A DNA stretch of 64,000 nucleotides from Pyrocephalus nanus (lineage: Eukaryota > Chordata > Aves > Passeriformes > Tyrannidae), in NCBI GenBank assembly GCA_038380795.1, contig CM076270.1:24878001-24942000 (forward strand). The letters are read 5' to 3'. Positions within the stretch are counted from its first letter, which is position 1. Each line of letters opens with the position of its first letter. The notes beneath the pieces were generated by a model. It was not told the DNA's origin, did not search any database, and worked only from the letters and a program-made list of their open reading frames with translations. The position numbers and the translations under genes were made by a program. Below, in pieces: positions 50,131 to 62,164 of this stretch.

Positions 50131-52640
50131 ATATGTTGAGAAACATCATTTTTGATTTGAAAGATACTAGTAGAAAAATATGCATTTGTATAACGAGAGA
50201 TCTCACTGTAAAAAAAACCTAAATTAAAAAAACTGGTTTCTCTCTATCTTATTATGATGATGACAACTGCTAGTGTTTGAATGCTGCCAAGACACTTCTT
50301 GAAACTCGGTTGTTTTTATTCCCTGCATATTGTTCTCTCATCCCATCAAATAAAACACAAATCTTAAAATTCTCCACAGCTGCAAATGTTTGCCTATGAC
50401 TCGTAGATTCACATTTACATATTTTATATATTGATGCAAATATCTTTGGCTAGGCAAGTAATATGCTGTCAGTTCTGTTCATTTTGCTGAACCCCTGCTT
50501 CTTCTCGCTGTTATTTTTTTTACTTTGCTGAAACTGTGCCTATTTTCACTGCTATTGTTATTCCCCTTTTCTGAAAGCACATGGATCCCTTGCATCTCCC
50601 ACCTGGCTCATTGTGCTTATCATCTGAAGGAAAATCCCATGCCTGGAGAAATCAGTCAGTGTTTCACAACTAGCTTTAACTGGACAGTGTTTTGTCCAGA
50701 CTGCTGCTCTCTTGCCAGATGAGGCTGTTTGTTGTATGACATTTCTACAGAGCTCTTCATGAGTGGTTTCTTAAAGAGGCTCCTAAAAGCTCTCATAATC
50801 ATGGAGATAATGGTGGTTAAGGTGAGGATAAATATGTAGCACTATATCTTTTTATGCTTACATAATAAAACTTGGTGTGAGAAAAACACTTTCAGTCTAG
50901 GTAGCTTTAGAATAGAAATAGCCATCTTTCAAATCTCAAATCTGCATGCTGTGGTTCTGAGCACTTTGAAGAGATGCTAGGCAAATAAAGATCTAAGTCT
51001 GATGTGGAGCAGTGTGTGTGTCATAATGCATATATTAGTAAGGGTGCTGGAAGAGCACACAGTACTCACTGCTCTGTACCCACTGAAGACTGTGGCCTGG
51101 CACTGACAAAAACAGAACAAGAAAAGGGAAAGCTTTGAGGCTGTGCCTCTCCCACATCTGGACAGCTTTCCAGCATAATGTAAGAAACTCCCACGTTACA
51201 CTTGAAAGGGGAAAGGGAGCAATGAAAGTGTTGATTCAGCTATCAACCATGTGTCACTCCCTCTTCTCCATTAAAAGCAGAAATACACTTTTCTTTATAT
51301 GGTTTTCCCACATAAATATCTAAACATTCTGCAACACTTAGCCTAAATTTAGGGAAGTCTAAGACAAAATGATTCCTCTGTCTTCTCTGCCATTCCTAAA
51401 GTGCTGTAAGTTGGAGCTCAGAGCTACTCAGCAATCACACAAACTGCTGAAGCTGAAAAGAGAGGCAGGAATTCTAAATAATGCTACAACATGAAGTGAA
51501 GACACCCTATGGTAATGTCAGCAGGTCACAAGGTTTGGTCCTGCTGTTTAGGCCTCTTTGGTCCTTGGAGCCCAAAGTGAAGAACTCAAATTTGAATAGT
51601 CTGTACCTGCCATTGACTCTTTGCCTTCCATGACTTAGCAAAATCCTGTTCTATTGTTTCCTTTATTCACACACCAAATAAATTGCCTTGATGTTGCCAA
51701 AGAACACTTTTGTTGTGAAAATATGCTCAACCAAATGGTTCTTGAGAGAGAACGGGGTGAGAAATGCAAATTTGTTAATGCAGTTCTCAGTATCCATGCA
51801 TCTATGTGGAGATACCTATAGCTAAAGAGAACAAAAATTTTTCTACATTTATAGGTAAGACTGTCAAGGGCCATCACTGATCTACTTAAAGTAACAAACT
51901 AAAGATCTTCTCCCAGAATATACCTAGCATTTTTTGGAAAATAAAGGCAAGCATAAGGGGATAACCTTCTTTTGTAGAATGAAAGAGCATAGCATTTTCC
52001 AGTACTAATCCTGAAAATGTTCTGTCTCTACCTTTTGTGAGGAAATATTAAAATATTATTGCATATAAAAAAATAAAAGGAAGTTAAAATTAGAATAGGA
52101 ATTATCAAGTTGGATGCTGCCAGACTCCTCAAACAGCACTGAGGTATAGATACACATTCCTGTCTGTAATGTACATGCATGTACAAAAGTGGACCACGAT
52201 GCATTCTGTAATATGTGCTATTTTAATAATTTTTTTTAAACCCTGAGTTTGATCAAAATACTGTACAGATTTCTTTAGTTATACTACAGCAATTTCAAAT
52301 AAATTTGGTCCAAAATAATGCAGCTACAGAGAGGGAGCAAGATGTTCTGTGGGCTTTTTCATTTGTCTTTATATCAAGAAATCGCTGAAGCAAGCTGGAT
52401 CACAGCCCCTTTTTGGTGACCACAGGCATAACTTCATAAGAAAAATTTTGATTGCAAAGATTATTGTAAGCAAATAAGAACACCTTTCAGAATGGAAATG
52501 ACTAGACAATCTCAGCTCAACTTTTATGACATGCAAACTAAAAAGGCAATCAGCTCAATGGTAGTGTCTGATCTCTGCATGTCTCTTCAGAATCAGGCAG
52601 TAACCAGTACTGTGAGCAGCTGTAGAAAGTGAATTTAATT
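50131..52640. other. AT-rich non-coding block
   Basis: No supportable gene. 50380-50470 includes GATGCAAATATCTTTGG (octamer-like) and may be a further minor regulatory block. The remainder is ordinary AT-rich sequence with short, meaningless frames. Confidence 0.5.
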
Positions 52641-53400
52641 TTGGCTCTGTGTGTATGTGTGTATAAAGAAAATGTAAAGCTAAAGTTTTTTTTCAGTTCC
52701 TGAGCACAAGAAAAAGTTGGCATGCAGGTTGTCTGTAGTTACTGGGCTAAAACAGTTCATGTGTGAGGTTTTCTTCCTCCAAGCTGTAGTGAGAGATGAA
52801 GAGATCCCATATGGGCCACTAGTACAAAGAAAGCAGAGTAACAGGAAAAAAAAAAAAAAAACCAGAGCTTGTAAGGGTAACAGAGGGAAATAAGATTGAA
52901 AGAACAAAACATCAACATTGTTAGTCATGAGGAACAGACAGGAGGGAGGTATTGCCTGCTGACCATGTGTACCAGTGCCAGAGTCTAAAAAAGCGGCAAC
53001 CCTGGGATGGGATGGTGTCTCTAGATCTGAGAGGCAGCAGCAGATTGTTTTTATAGAAAGAAAAGGTGTCAGCAGAAAGGAAGGAGCATACACACATGGA
53101 AACAGTTGCTGCAAGAAGCCATTTGAAAAACAACCAAGGAGCTGAGTGGAAGAAACATCTGTGAAACATGCAGCAAGACCACCACTGGTGCTCCAGGGAA
53201 GAGGTGGGAACAGAGGGGAATACACAAGCAGTGTTGGACACAGCATCTTGTCAGAACGACAAGGAAATGTTGTCGGTACTTTCAAGAAAATCCAGCATCT
53301 TGTGAGTCTGAGAGGAAAAATATTTTGTCCTCCTCGGGAGAGAGCAAGGGCACCTTTCTTATTCTTTCCAAGAAGCAAACAAATCTATGCTCAGTGATGC
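52641..53400. other. purine-biased strand patch with longest open frame
   Basis: The plus strand is rich in GA and AA words, so the complementary strand is pyrimidine-rich and almost free of stops. This explains the longest open frame in the window (52680-53378, minus, 232 codons). The frame is dominated by Phe, Leu, Ser and Cys, runs through the A16 tract (52846-52861) as poly-Phe, and shows no domain. An overlapping 106-codon frame exists in a second minus frame. It is not called as a gene. Confidence 0.55.
52846..52861 (+). repeat. A16 homopolymer tract
   Basis: Uninterrupted run of 16 A after AACAGG. No retrocopy is recognisable upstream. Confidence 0.9.
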
Positions 53401-54950
53401 AAGCCAACTAAAGAGTGTTACCCTTAAGAAGAAATTGCACTTTTTAGGTGTTATGTTGGCATTTCTACCTACTAGGGTTAGGATAATTTGCACTCTTTTC
53501 TGTGGGTTTTCTTCTTTCACTAATAACCCCAAATGTGAAAGTCTAGATCAGTTAACTTGATCAGTATTAGCTTAAGTGGTTGCAAATTGCCACCAGAGAA
53601 AAACAATTGCTGTGTAGTTTTGGGGTCAGTGAAAGCAGATGTGATGTGTAACATCAAGGGGAAAGAAGTTCCACACCCTTTAGTTGTCTGGCCTTAAATT
53701 TGCAATTCAGACATTTTTTTGTTGACAGAAGAAAGCAAAGTCTTCATCATATCAAGACAGCAGCTGAAGTGATTTCAGCTATTCCTCATGAAGACATCAG
53801 TCTACATGCAAAATAACCTGTCTGCAACCCAAATGAAAAAAGCATTCATCAGAGGAAATTTTGCTTCTCTGGGTTTGAAGCATTCTTTACAGAAAGCCTT
53901 TAATGACTTTTCAGCATTGCTGAGGAATGGTGAGGGAAAGGAAATTTTGCTGGCCAACTATTACATATAATTGTATGGAAAATCCATGTGCTACCCAAAG
54001 CCTCTCAAGGAGGTCACATAAAAGATGAGTCATAATGTAACTGATTTCTACCAGATCATCTTTCCATTTGCTCACTGCAGAAAAAACAAACTATGGAATG
54101 CAAAAGCACTTTGAAGTGACTGATGATCTTGCTGCTTATTAACCACGCTGAAGGCGACCTTAGTGAAAAGTAAAGGAAGGCAAATGAGAAATAGAGACTG
54201 GATGGCTCATTTCAACTGCTTTTAAGACAAAGCAAACCTTTTATTCTTCTCAGAGAGATATGCTCCTATTCTTGCCCAGTAGGTTAATGGCAGCTCTCCA
54301 GAGAGATAAAAATTGATTAAAAAAGAAGGCTATATACCTTAGTTTTCTCCAAAATAGATACGCATTTAGGCAAGGATTTTTTTTCAAAAGAATAAATCTT
54401 TAAATTAACAAAAAATGATATGATGTATTTTCTTTCTCCACGGGCTAATAGTTGGGTTTTTTCATGTACTTTTAAGCTAATACATAGGAAACCCCACTTT
54501 TCCAGTGAAACGAAAAACAACTACCTCAATATAATGGAAAAGAAGTACAGAGGAAAAGAGATTCTTCAGAAAGAATTAGTGTCCATCTGCAATAAGTTAC
54601 TTTTCTGCCATCAGTGGCTAGCAAAGATTGTTTTCAATTCATTGCAATTAATTTATTAGTTTTTAAGAATTTATGACTGAAGAATTTCTGACTGCAAAAA
54701 AATCTTTCCTTCTTAGTGCAACCACACTAAAATCACTTTTTAACGATTTTTATATTATCAAACAGTTTTTCAAAATCTGACTTTGTCTAATAAAAAATTA
54801 AAAAAAAATCAGAAAGCTAACAAAAAACCCAGAATGTAAAATATCGAATTGTAATTTCCTATTATGACCATCTTTTTTCGTTGTTTTTTTTGGTTTTTTT
54901 AACTTAATATTGGCTGATGTAGCATTAGTTACATCTCCTTTCCTTGTTGT
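53401..54950. other. AT-rich non-coding block
   Basis: No supportable gene. A T-rich stretch with interspersed G (54875-54903) repeats the G/T-rich low-complexity texture seen elsewhere. Confidence 0.6.
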
Positions 54951-55640
54951 TTATTATATGGACCACACCTTCCCTACACCCACGGGCTGGGACACTGAAA
55001 AGCTGCTGCCCTCGTGGTCAGTGGGCGAGTAAAGTCCCCAGAGAGCCCTGAGGGTCTCAGAGCACCAGACCATGAGCTGTGGCTCACTGAAACCAGCCCT
55101 GAGTTAGGGGAGAGCTGTGTCATCTTGCACATCCAAACCTTAATCCAAATGCCTGGCAGGGCACACTGGTCTTGACAGGTACTGTGCCAGCTTGGCACTT
55201 GGCAGATTAAAAAGGACTGCCTCCTGGAGATTGGATGGCTTGGCACAGTGAGAACACAGAGGTCAAGCTACGATGTTTGCCAGACAGAAAAGAACCTCTC
55301 ATTTTCTGACTCTGTTGCTGCTCCCTGGATAAGCATTTTTGGCCTTTTGCCTTGGTTTGAAGGCAAGACTTGTTAGGATTTAGCCTGAGGGACGTGGTTT
55401 GCTGCTGAAGGTCAAGGTAGATTTTGACTGTTGTGAAGCCCTGATATGGTAAGGTCATGTGCTTCCTCGTTAGGGCTGATCTCTCAAGGCTCTGGGTAAC
55501 TCCTGGGACAGCATCAGGAATGGAAATTATTGTACACCTTGCTGAGACCAGTTTCTGATCGTTTTTATGTTTCAGTTTCAAGAAATACAAAAAAATATTC
55601 CCTGAGACTGCAGCAGAATAGAACATAGTCATTTCATTTC
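54951..55640. other. GC-richer patch, possible unidentified old repeat or exapted segment
   Basis: This stretch has sharper edges and higher GC than its flanks (AT-rich before 54960 and after 55640). It is open on the minus strand for 90 and 141 codons in two overlapping frames. Neither frame contains a domain I recognise, and no LTR ends, primer-binding site or poly-A were seen. It could be an old insertion of an unidentified family or simply a GC-richer patch. Confidence 0.3.
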
Positions 55641-57610
55641 GTATAGAATTTCAGAACATGAACATTTGGACTTTTTCCCAGCAATATACTTTGTCTTGAC
55701 TCCTAGTAATTATTTGTATATTTAATCATCATGTATATTTTTAAACCGGAACTAATTGGACTCTAAAAATGTTGCAACCAGACTTATTGTAAAGCATTTC
55801 ATTGTCAGCAAAGCAGCAGATTCTGAAGAAACACACTCCTATTGTCATTTTTCTAACAAATTTTCCTTCTGATGCATCAGTGGTTGTTTATTGTTTTGTT
55901 TTTCTGGAGCTACCATCAGTACTGTGATGATGCTCTTTGTGCTCTGGGCACTCTTTCTTCCTCTTGGTTGCTCAGTGGCACACCAGCACTGCACATGACA
56001 TGTTCCCCAGCACCTGACACTCTGCAAAAAAGGTCACTGTTGCTTGGCATGTTTTGTGGCTCTGCTCAGAGCCAAGGTTTCAACAGCAGCACAGGAATGC
56101 TTTTTCACAATTTTCTGGCTCAAGCAGCTGTCATTTGGGGATTGCCACAGTGTGATATAACTTTACCCCCTCCTCAAGTCAGGCTGTTAAGGAGAGAGTC
56201 ATTTGAAACACCTCCAAATTCACAGTGCTCATCCTGTGCCAGAGCCTGCCTCCCTCTTTGTGGTATCTTTTATGAAAACAGAATATCTCAGAAACAACCA
56301 GCTGTTTTAAAGCAAAGTGTAACAAAAGAAACCTGAGCAATCTTAGCATATGTTTTTATTCCTCACCTGTCTCATTGCAATAGGGTGAAAGTTTTACCTA
56401 CCATCACACCCCCAATTCCTCCAGACCTCCAATATCCCATTTATCAGGACAGTAAGTATCAGCTGCTCAGTTTCTCATCATTGTGGTAGAGTTTATGGGA
56501 ATTAATAATACAGCTGCTCTTCCAGAAGAATCAGAGTCGTTCTTTTCTCAGGCATTGGTACAAACAGCCTCGTGATTGTGAAGTTAAAATTTCTTTTTTC
56601 AATTAAATCAGAGCAAATTGGCTTTAGACCTGCAGCAAAGCTTTTTGTTTCATTTCTCAACTTTTGAAACATGTTTTCTGAAGTTTTGAGTGTGGATATC
56701 TTGACTTTCACATGGTTCTGTCTTTAACAGACTGAGCAGCAAGGAGCTGCTTCTGTCACTACAAAGAAAACGTTCCCAATCCCCTGCTCTACTGTCAAAC
56801 CCACATTAAAAAAAGGAAGACTCAGCAATCTAAGGATGCTGCCTGAAAAGCTCCTAAACAAAGGTTTAGTTCCCAGAGTTTAACAAGACTATTTGTTTTC
56901 ATAAAATCTTTCATAGCTGTATTTATGTGATGTCAGATCAGACTTTTTTCTAATATTTTTAAACAATGTGCAATACTATCAATACCAATACTAATGAGTA
57001 AATTCAATTCTGTGAAAATTGTACTTCATTGAAAATCATTGTTATGTTATTGTCTTTGCTTACAATCACTCATTATGAATCCTTGAAATCCCTGAAACTC
57101 AGATAGTAAATACTTTACTAAATTTTTAAACCTCCTTCAAAATTGTTTCATTCTAGCACAGCATGTCTTTCATATTTGCTAATAGTGTCAAACCTGAAAA
57201 AAATACACACACACCCCCCCACTATTGCACAAGTTAAAAAAATACATGAGGTACTGCTTGGAAAAAATAGTCTACCCAAAATTTTTCCCAAAAATATGGT
57301 AATAATAGGGAAAGCACAAGAAAGACTAATATACTCCACAGTATTGTATCTTTGAGAAACAGAGAAAAGTAGCTCCAATAGGAGTAAAACCAGGAAATAA
57401 AGGCATAGAAATAATGTCTAAAGGAGTATATCTGGATGAGACTTTGCTCTGGTTTTGTGACATGATGTGGAACACCATTTTACTACAGAAAAAGTAGCCA
57501 ACACAGTAAAGGAACCAAGGACCTCAGTTATTAAAAAGGGTCAGGACAACTACTATCTGTCTATATTTTTTAGAGAAAAGAAGATTAAAAGCCAAACAGG
57601 GGCCTCAAAA
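55641..57610. other. AT-rich non-coding block
   Basis: No supportable gene. The 154-codon plus frame at 55872-56336 has no recognisable domain. A short CA repeat joined to C7 lies at 57205-57220. Confidence 0.55.
57205..57220 (+). repeat. short (CA)5-C7 compound repeat
   Basis: About five CA units run directly into a C7 run. Short slippage-prone tract. Confidence 0.75.
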
Positions 57611-57665
57611 GGCTGTGAGTTCCATTGAAATCAATGGAAAATGCATGCACATCTGAAGGCAGGGT
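57611..57665. repeat. degraded ancient amniote repeat copy with perfect central palindrome
   Basis: TTCCATTGAAATCAATGGAA (57620-57639) is a perfect inverted repeat with 9-base arms. The downstream GCACATCTGAAGGCAGGGTT and TTTGGGC match the arm I recall from the same ancient repeat as at 39901. The central palindrome is better preserved than the arms. It belongs to the dispersed family noted at 39901 and 62165. Confidence 0.45.
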
Positions 57666-58130
57666 TTGGGCTGAGCAAGGGAACCTCACTGAGAGAAATC
57701 CTTCTGCAAAGGCATCAGAAAGGATCAAGGCTGCTGCACTCCTTGAGTTCATGTCAGCCACAGAAAGAGAGAGCTGAAAGGAAAGCCAAGGATGGCCCAA
57801 GTACGATTGAATTGAGGTGGAATGTCTTTGCACGTGCCATCATTGTGGAAATAAATTAAGGAGAGCGGGAAAAACATGGTTAATGTAAGGTCTTAAAGAG
57901 AAACAGAGCAGCTTTCAGAGTAAAAAGCTCATTTTGTAGGGTACAGTTGCTAATGCAAAGGATGGGGCAGTACTAGCAAGGGATCCCATCCTCCTTCTGT
58001 CAAAAAAAAAAAATAAAAATCCATCTTCTTGCATCATCAGCATTTAATCAGGCATTAAATACAACAACTCCAAGAGATTTCGGCATCTCCTCCAGCTCAG
58101 GAAGGATATATTGTGTGAGACCTCACCATT
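57666..58130. other. non-coding spacer
   Basis: Ordinary sequence with an A12 tract at 58002-58013. Nothing else was recognised. Confidence 0.6.
58002..58013 (+). repeat. A12 homopolymer tract
   Basis: Uninterrupted run of 12 A. Confidence 0.9.
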
Positions 58131-58139
58131 TCACTAAAG

Positions 58140-58380
58140 CAGCAGTGCACTGGGCAGGAGTTGAGCCCCCCAAATCAGGTTTCAAGGCCGAGGGACACGC
58201 TCAGAGTGCCGAGGTGTCCGCTCAGTGAATGGCGGCGGCACCGATGCAGCCACCGACACTCCGAGCTGACATCAAAGGGGGGAAAATCAGCTGAAATGAC
58301 AGCAGCAGCTGCAGCATCCGCCTCTAAATTAGGCTGTGTTTCAAAGTCTGGACCCAACTGCTAAGCAGCATAAAGGCCCA
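58140..58380. promoter_or_regulatory. CpG-rich mini-island, candidate promoter or enhancer
   Basis: About ten CpGs occur within 58185-58325, against near absence over most of the window, with GGCGGCGGC, CACCGATG and CTCCGAG words. Both strands stay open across it (67 and 60 codons), as expected when GC is high. A favourable-context ATG at 58229 opens a 21-codon frame starting MAAAPMQPPTLRADIKGG and ending at 58294. CpG clusters of this kind often mark unmethylated regulatory DNA or a lncRNA promoter. No TATA box or initiator is evident. Confidence 0.4.
58229..58294 (+). CDS. 21-codon short ORF in CpG cluster, speculative
   Basis: ATG at 58229 follows AGTGA and is followed by GCG, a strong-looking initiation context at +4 (G) but not at -3 (T-G-A order, G at -3). 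The frame reads MAAAPMQPPTLRADIKGG and two more residues, IS, before TGA. A 21-codon frame is far too short to count as evidence of coding. It is listed only because it lies in the single CpG cluster and could be an upstream ORF of a transcript starting here. Confidence 0.07.
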   Translation: MAAAPMQPPTLRADIKGGKIS

Positions 58381-58434
58381 GGAGGAAGGCTGCCCAAGAA
58401 AAAGAGTTGGATTTCTAACCTAGCACATCAAAGT

Positions 58435-58770
58435 AACACATGCTTAGAGGAGCAGTAAATGCATATGGCACACAGTCACATGCTGCCTAATTGCAGCGGG
58501 CTCGTGGAGCCAAGACAAACCTTCAGCTGATTCCTACTTTCACAGAGGATTTGAGTCCTTTTTCAATACAGAAAGCTGACACAAATTGGGAGCAGATTAG
58601 AGTCTGGCATTGTGATAATACATCCCATAATTTCAAAAGATGGCCGTTTTTCATATCATAAGACACCTTCAAAATACTGAGCTCCTTATTATATCATTTA
58701 TACATATACCAGATTACAGCATATCCACAACAGAATAAATTAGGAAGACCTTTCTCTCAAAAGCCACCAG
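58435..58770. promoter_or_regulatory. strong candidate conserved non-coding element
   Basis: Non-repetitive, ORF-free sequence directly after the CpG cluster. It contains TAATTGCAGCGGGCTCG, CAAATTGGGAGCAGATTAG, GGCATTGTGATAATACATC and AAGATGGCCGTTTTTCAT, with retained CpGs and homeodomain/SOX-like words. ATGGCCG also resembles a YY1-type site. The combination of a CpG cluster and an AT-balanced conserved-looking block suggests one composite regulatory element of about 600 bases. Confidence 0.42.
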
Positions 58771-60875
58771 TTTTGCTATAAATTTACTTGCACAGCAATT
58801 CAATAATACAAGTGGGAAGAGAGAGAAACAGAAAAATAAATTAAATACATTGCTGAATGTTTTAGCATTAAAAATTATGGATTTGGAAAAATCACCCCTT
58901 TTTTTGTATGCATTTTTATCTTAGTTTATTCTATAAATTTAGGGAAATCATTTGCCATATTATTGATAATGTCCAGATTTATAAGAAAATTACATTAAAT
59001 AAGCCTGAACATGTGGATACTTTGTTATGTACACCAAGCATTCTTAGGACAAAAAACTGCATGTTTTCATAGTTCTAAGGATATGATTTGATCTCTTTTT
59101 TTGTTTCCTACAAGCTAGCAGAGGAAACTCAGTCACTCACTTGATATGTTTATTAAAATTCATCTGAAATTGCAGTGCAAGGGTGGATTTGTGAACTAAT
59201 TCAAACTTAAATTCTCCTCACTTATCTTTGAGAAGCTAGGAATAAGTATGTAATAGAAACACAAATAAAAACAGGAAAAAAACAATGAAATATATATAAT
59301 TCTCTACAGTATAATTCTCTACAAGCCTCTGAATCTTGCTTTTATAGCTTTAAATTAATACACTTTTGAAAAGGGTTAAAGTTGCAAGCAAGAGCAATCA
59401 TCTACACTGCACTCTCTTAACTTGTACATTAAGAAAAACAATTCCACCAGAAATGATGTGATAACCCTGGCACAGTGGCATTATTACTCATGAAGTAATA
59501 CTGCTTTTTATGCTTATAGATTTCTGCCAGTTTAAATGAATCTGTCTGAGGACATCCACACCAAATACAATGGCATAGCAGTTATCAAAACAATGAGATG
59601 CTAAAAGTAAAAAAACCAAACCTAAATGTGCAGTACTCAAGAGAAAGCAGAAGAACAAATGCATATATATGTCTTATAGGATGTGCTATCTCACTCCAGA
59701 ATCAAGTGATAAAATATATCTGTTGAAATGATTCATCTGGAAATAAAGAGGGCTCAGAAGCTGACACTCACACACCCCCAGAAGGGCACAAAGCAATATC
59801 ATGTAATGTTAGGCCATATTCTTACTTTAAATTTTCTAGATTTTGTCACTTGTCCAGCTGGTGGAGCATCACATGCAGTCAGGAGCTAAAAGGGAACTGT
59901 GTGCTGTCCCTGGGTGTCGTCCAGGGGAGCTGGGGCAGCAGTGCAGTGAGAACCCCAGGTTGGGTTCCCAGGCAATGTGAGAGCATAAAAATCACCACAG
60001 CTCCTCCTCATTGAGTCATCCTGATACCTGAGTGTGTTCACCTGTTTGTCAACAACTACACCAACTCAGAAACAACCTGACTTGCTACTGCTTAGCCAAA
60101 TCACCTTTTATTCTTTGTTTTGGTTCACTCTGTCTTTGTTCACACTTATTAAGTGTTTAGCGAGCATTTAGAAGAATGGATGTTAAAAACCCAACAATTG
60201 TGGCTCTCCAAAAGGGCTGAAAACTTGCAGAGCAGACATGCTGAACGCTGAGAATAACACAAGATCAAATAGTTATGTGCTTGCCCCAATGGACAACTTG
60301 CCTGGTATGGAAATTACAAACGAGAGAGTTTGGTTTTTTTCCTGTGGAAAATAGAAGACCATAAAAGGCCAAATTCAGCACAACCCCTTTTATAAGTAAA
60401 ATATGAAAATACTGGTTCTATTGTAGGTACTGACAAGATGAAATGTTTCTGAAGTTATACAGTAATGATAAAAGCATTATTTGTGTCAAGCTTTTCTAAC
60501 ACCAAATATTGATGTTTTAATGGGGAGATTTTTGTTGTAGTTCTATAGAGTTCTAATAATGACAGTGTTTCCAAGAGAACCTGCTCATTTTCCCACAGCC
60601 TGAATAGTATCCAAACATAATTGGCATCATTTTCTGAGAATGGCCTTTATCTATACTCTTTATCTCCTTTTCTAGACTATTTCTCATTTAAGTTCTGGAA
60701 AGAGGGGAATTGAGGAAGTGGCACCATTATTATACAATTTTCTTCTGAAAGTTCACCTTATTTTGCATTCCCACTCATGCTTTAGGGAGCATTTGGAAAT
60801 CTCACAGAATTTACAAAGAAATTCTCTACAGTTTCCCTCTACTTCCAACTACATTATTAACTTCCCCATCCCAAC
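58771..60875. other. AT-rich non-coding block
   Basis: No supportable gene. A 14-base direct repeat, TATAATTCTCTACA, occurs at 59295-59308 and 59310-59323. 59880-59970 is GC-richer with no motif recognised. The remainder is ordinary AT-rich sequence. Confidence 0.55.
59295..59323 (+). repeat. 15-bp-period direct repeat
   Basis: Two copies of TATAATTCTCTACA separated by one base. Small tandem duplication. Confidence 0.85.
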
Positions 60876-61010
60876 CTCAAATGAGCTTAAATATAGACTC
60901 CTCTCCACCTAATGAGCCATAATTAGCTCATCAACTTTTGACAAGCCTAAATAGACTTGTTAGTGAATGACAAGTCTAGTCTATCTCACAGTGGAATGGG
61001 TGTCATCCCT
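60876..61010. promoter_or_regulatory. candidate regulatory element with inverted ATGAGC arms
   Basis: ATGAGC (60912-60917) and GCTCAT (60926-60931) are exact inverted repeats around CATAATTA, a homeodomain-type core. Two ACAAG words follow, with a CTTGT between them. Non-repetitive and ORF-free. Judged by motif texture only. Confidence 0.22.
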
Positions 61011-61455
61011 CCCTCCGAGGAGGAATATAAATCTCTTAAAAGTTCTTTGTAGGGTTCTCAGTCTCCCCCAGGACTCCAAAAGGAGGGAAACTAGTTAAGG
61101 TTACTGCTCTCTCCTCCCCTGCCCTTTTAAAGTTTGCAGAGATTTGCACAAAAATGACCTGGAGAAGGAGACTGTTGAAGTAATTTATTGGTTTGATGAG
61201 TTACCTTTTCTTTTTGCCACTCTGGATAAAGATGGGACTGCAATGCTGAAAGGAACAACCTTTGGCTTGTTTCTTTCAGCTGCCTCCATAGCTGCCAGAG
61301 CCAAAATTAGCTCCTCAGCTCCTGAGGAACTGTGTTACTATTTAAAATGTTAATAACTCTTAAAATAATAAGATTCTGATCTAATCTTTATTTGTCTGCA
61401 CTAGAGCTCAACTAGATGAGTCCATGGAGCCAAAATGCATTTAATTTATTCCAGG

Positions 61456-61474
61456 TTATTTATTTATTTATTTA
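61456..61474 (+). repeat. short (TTTA)n microsatellite
   Basis: About four to five TTTA units, interrupted by none. Simple repeat. Confidence 0.85.
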
Positions 61475-62164
61475 GCTTGGGAGTGAAAAAATGGCACAGA
61501 GTAGGACTGCTGAAAAATGTCTTTCCTGTGTAGGAGAACCGTAATGCCTCAAACAAAGGATCCTGCCACTTCTGGAAACTCCTGGTTTATCCCGGTGCAA
61601 AATGCAAAATTGAAAGTTTGGAAACTCTGCCAATATTTGCAAGTTTTTAGAAATGGACAGACCTGTCATTTAAAAATAGCACACGTGTGCATGTGATGTT
61701 AAACTTATTCCTGTACATAAATCTCGATAGTGACCCCTCTGTTTCAGAGTCTGTGCAGTTTCAGTGCTTGTCTGTCAAACACTATTTCAGGATCTGGCTT
61801 CTAAAGTTAGGGAGATATTACCCCAAAAAAAACCACTGCCTAGCTGTCTAGAGCTCTTCCTGAATAATGTAATGTGTGCTTCATTCCCTCCTGTGCTGCA
61901 GGGCAGTCAAACCCTTCACATACTGGATGGGTCTCCTCAGCAAGAAAGAAATACCAGATAAGGTCCTCCCTGTCCTAGGGGAGAAAAAAGGAAAAACAAA
62001 CCGGAAAAGAACTGAAGATTCTTGTAGAAAAATTGCACATTGCAGATTCTTAGGAATGAGTACTTGTTTGACAAAATGTGAAGGCCACATCATCAGTAGG
62101 TTATTACAACATCTGGGATTTTCAGAAGTCACTTGAGGTTCTGAGAGTCACATACCTCTGGAAA

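Noticed and set aside
52680..53378. Longest open frame in the window (minus, 232 codons)
   Set aside because: The complement is purine-biased, so stops are depleted. The frame is Phe/Leu/Ser/Cys-rich, reads the A16 tract as poly-Phe, overlaps another open minus frame and has no recognisable domain.
61144..61353. Plus frame with LDKDGT, suggestive of an EF-hand loop
   Set aside because: Only the first few loop positions fit. The 12-residue calcium loop is not completed and there is no paired hand or good donor site.
61902..62136. Lys/Arg-rich plus frame after a strong acceptor-like tract
   Set aside because: No convincing donor or family. The purine-rich strand alone can produce a charged, protein-like translation.
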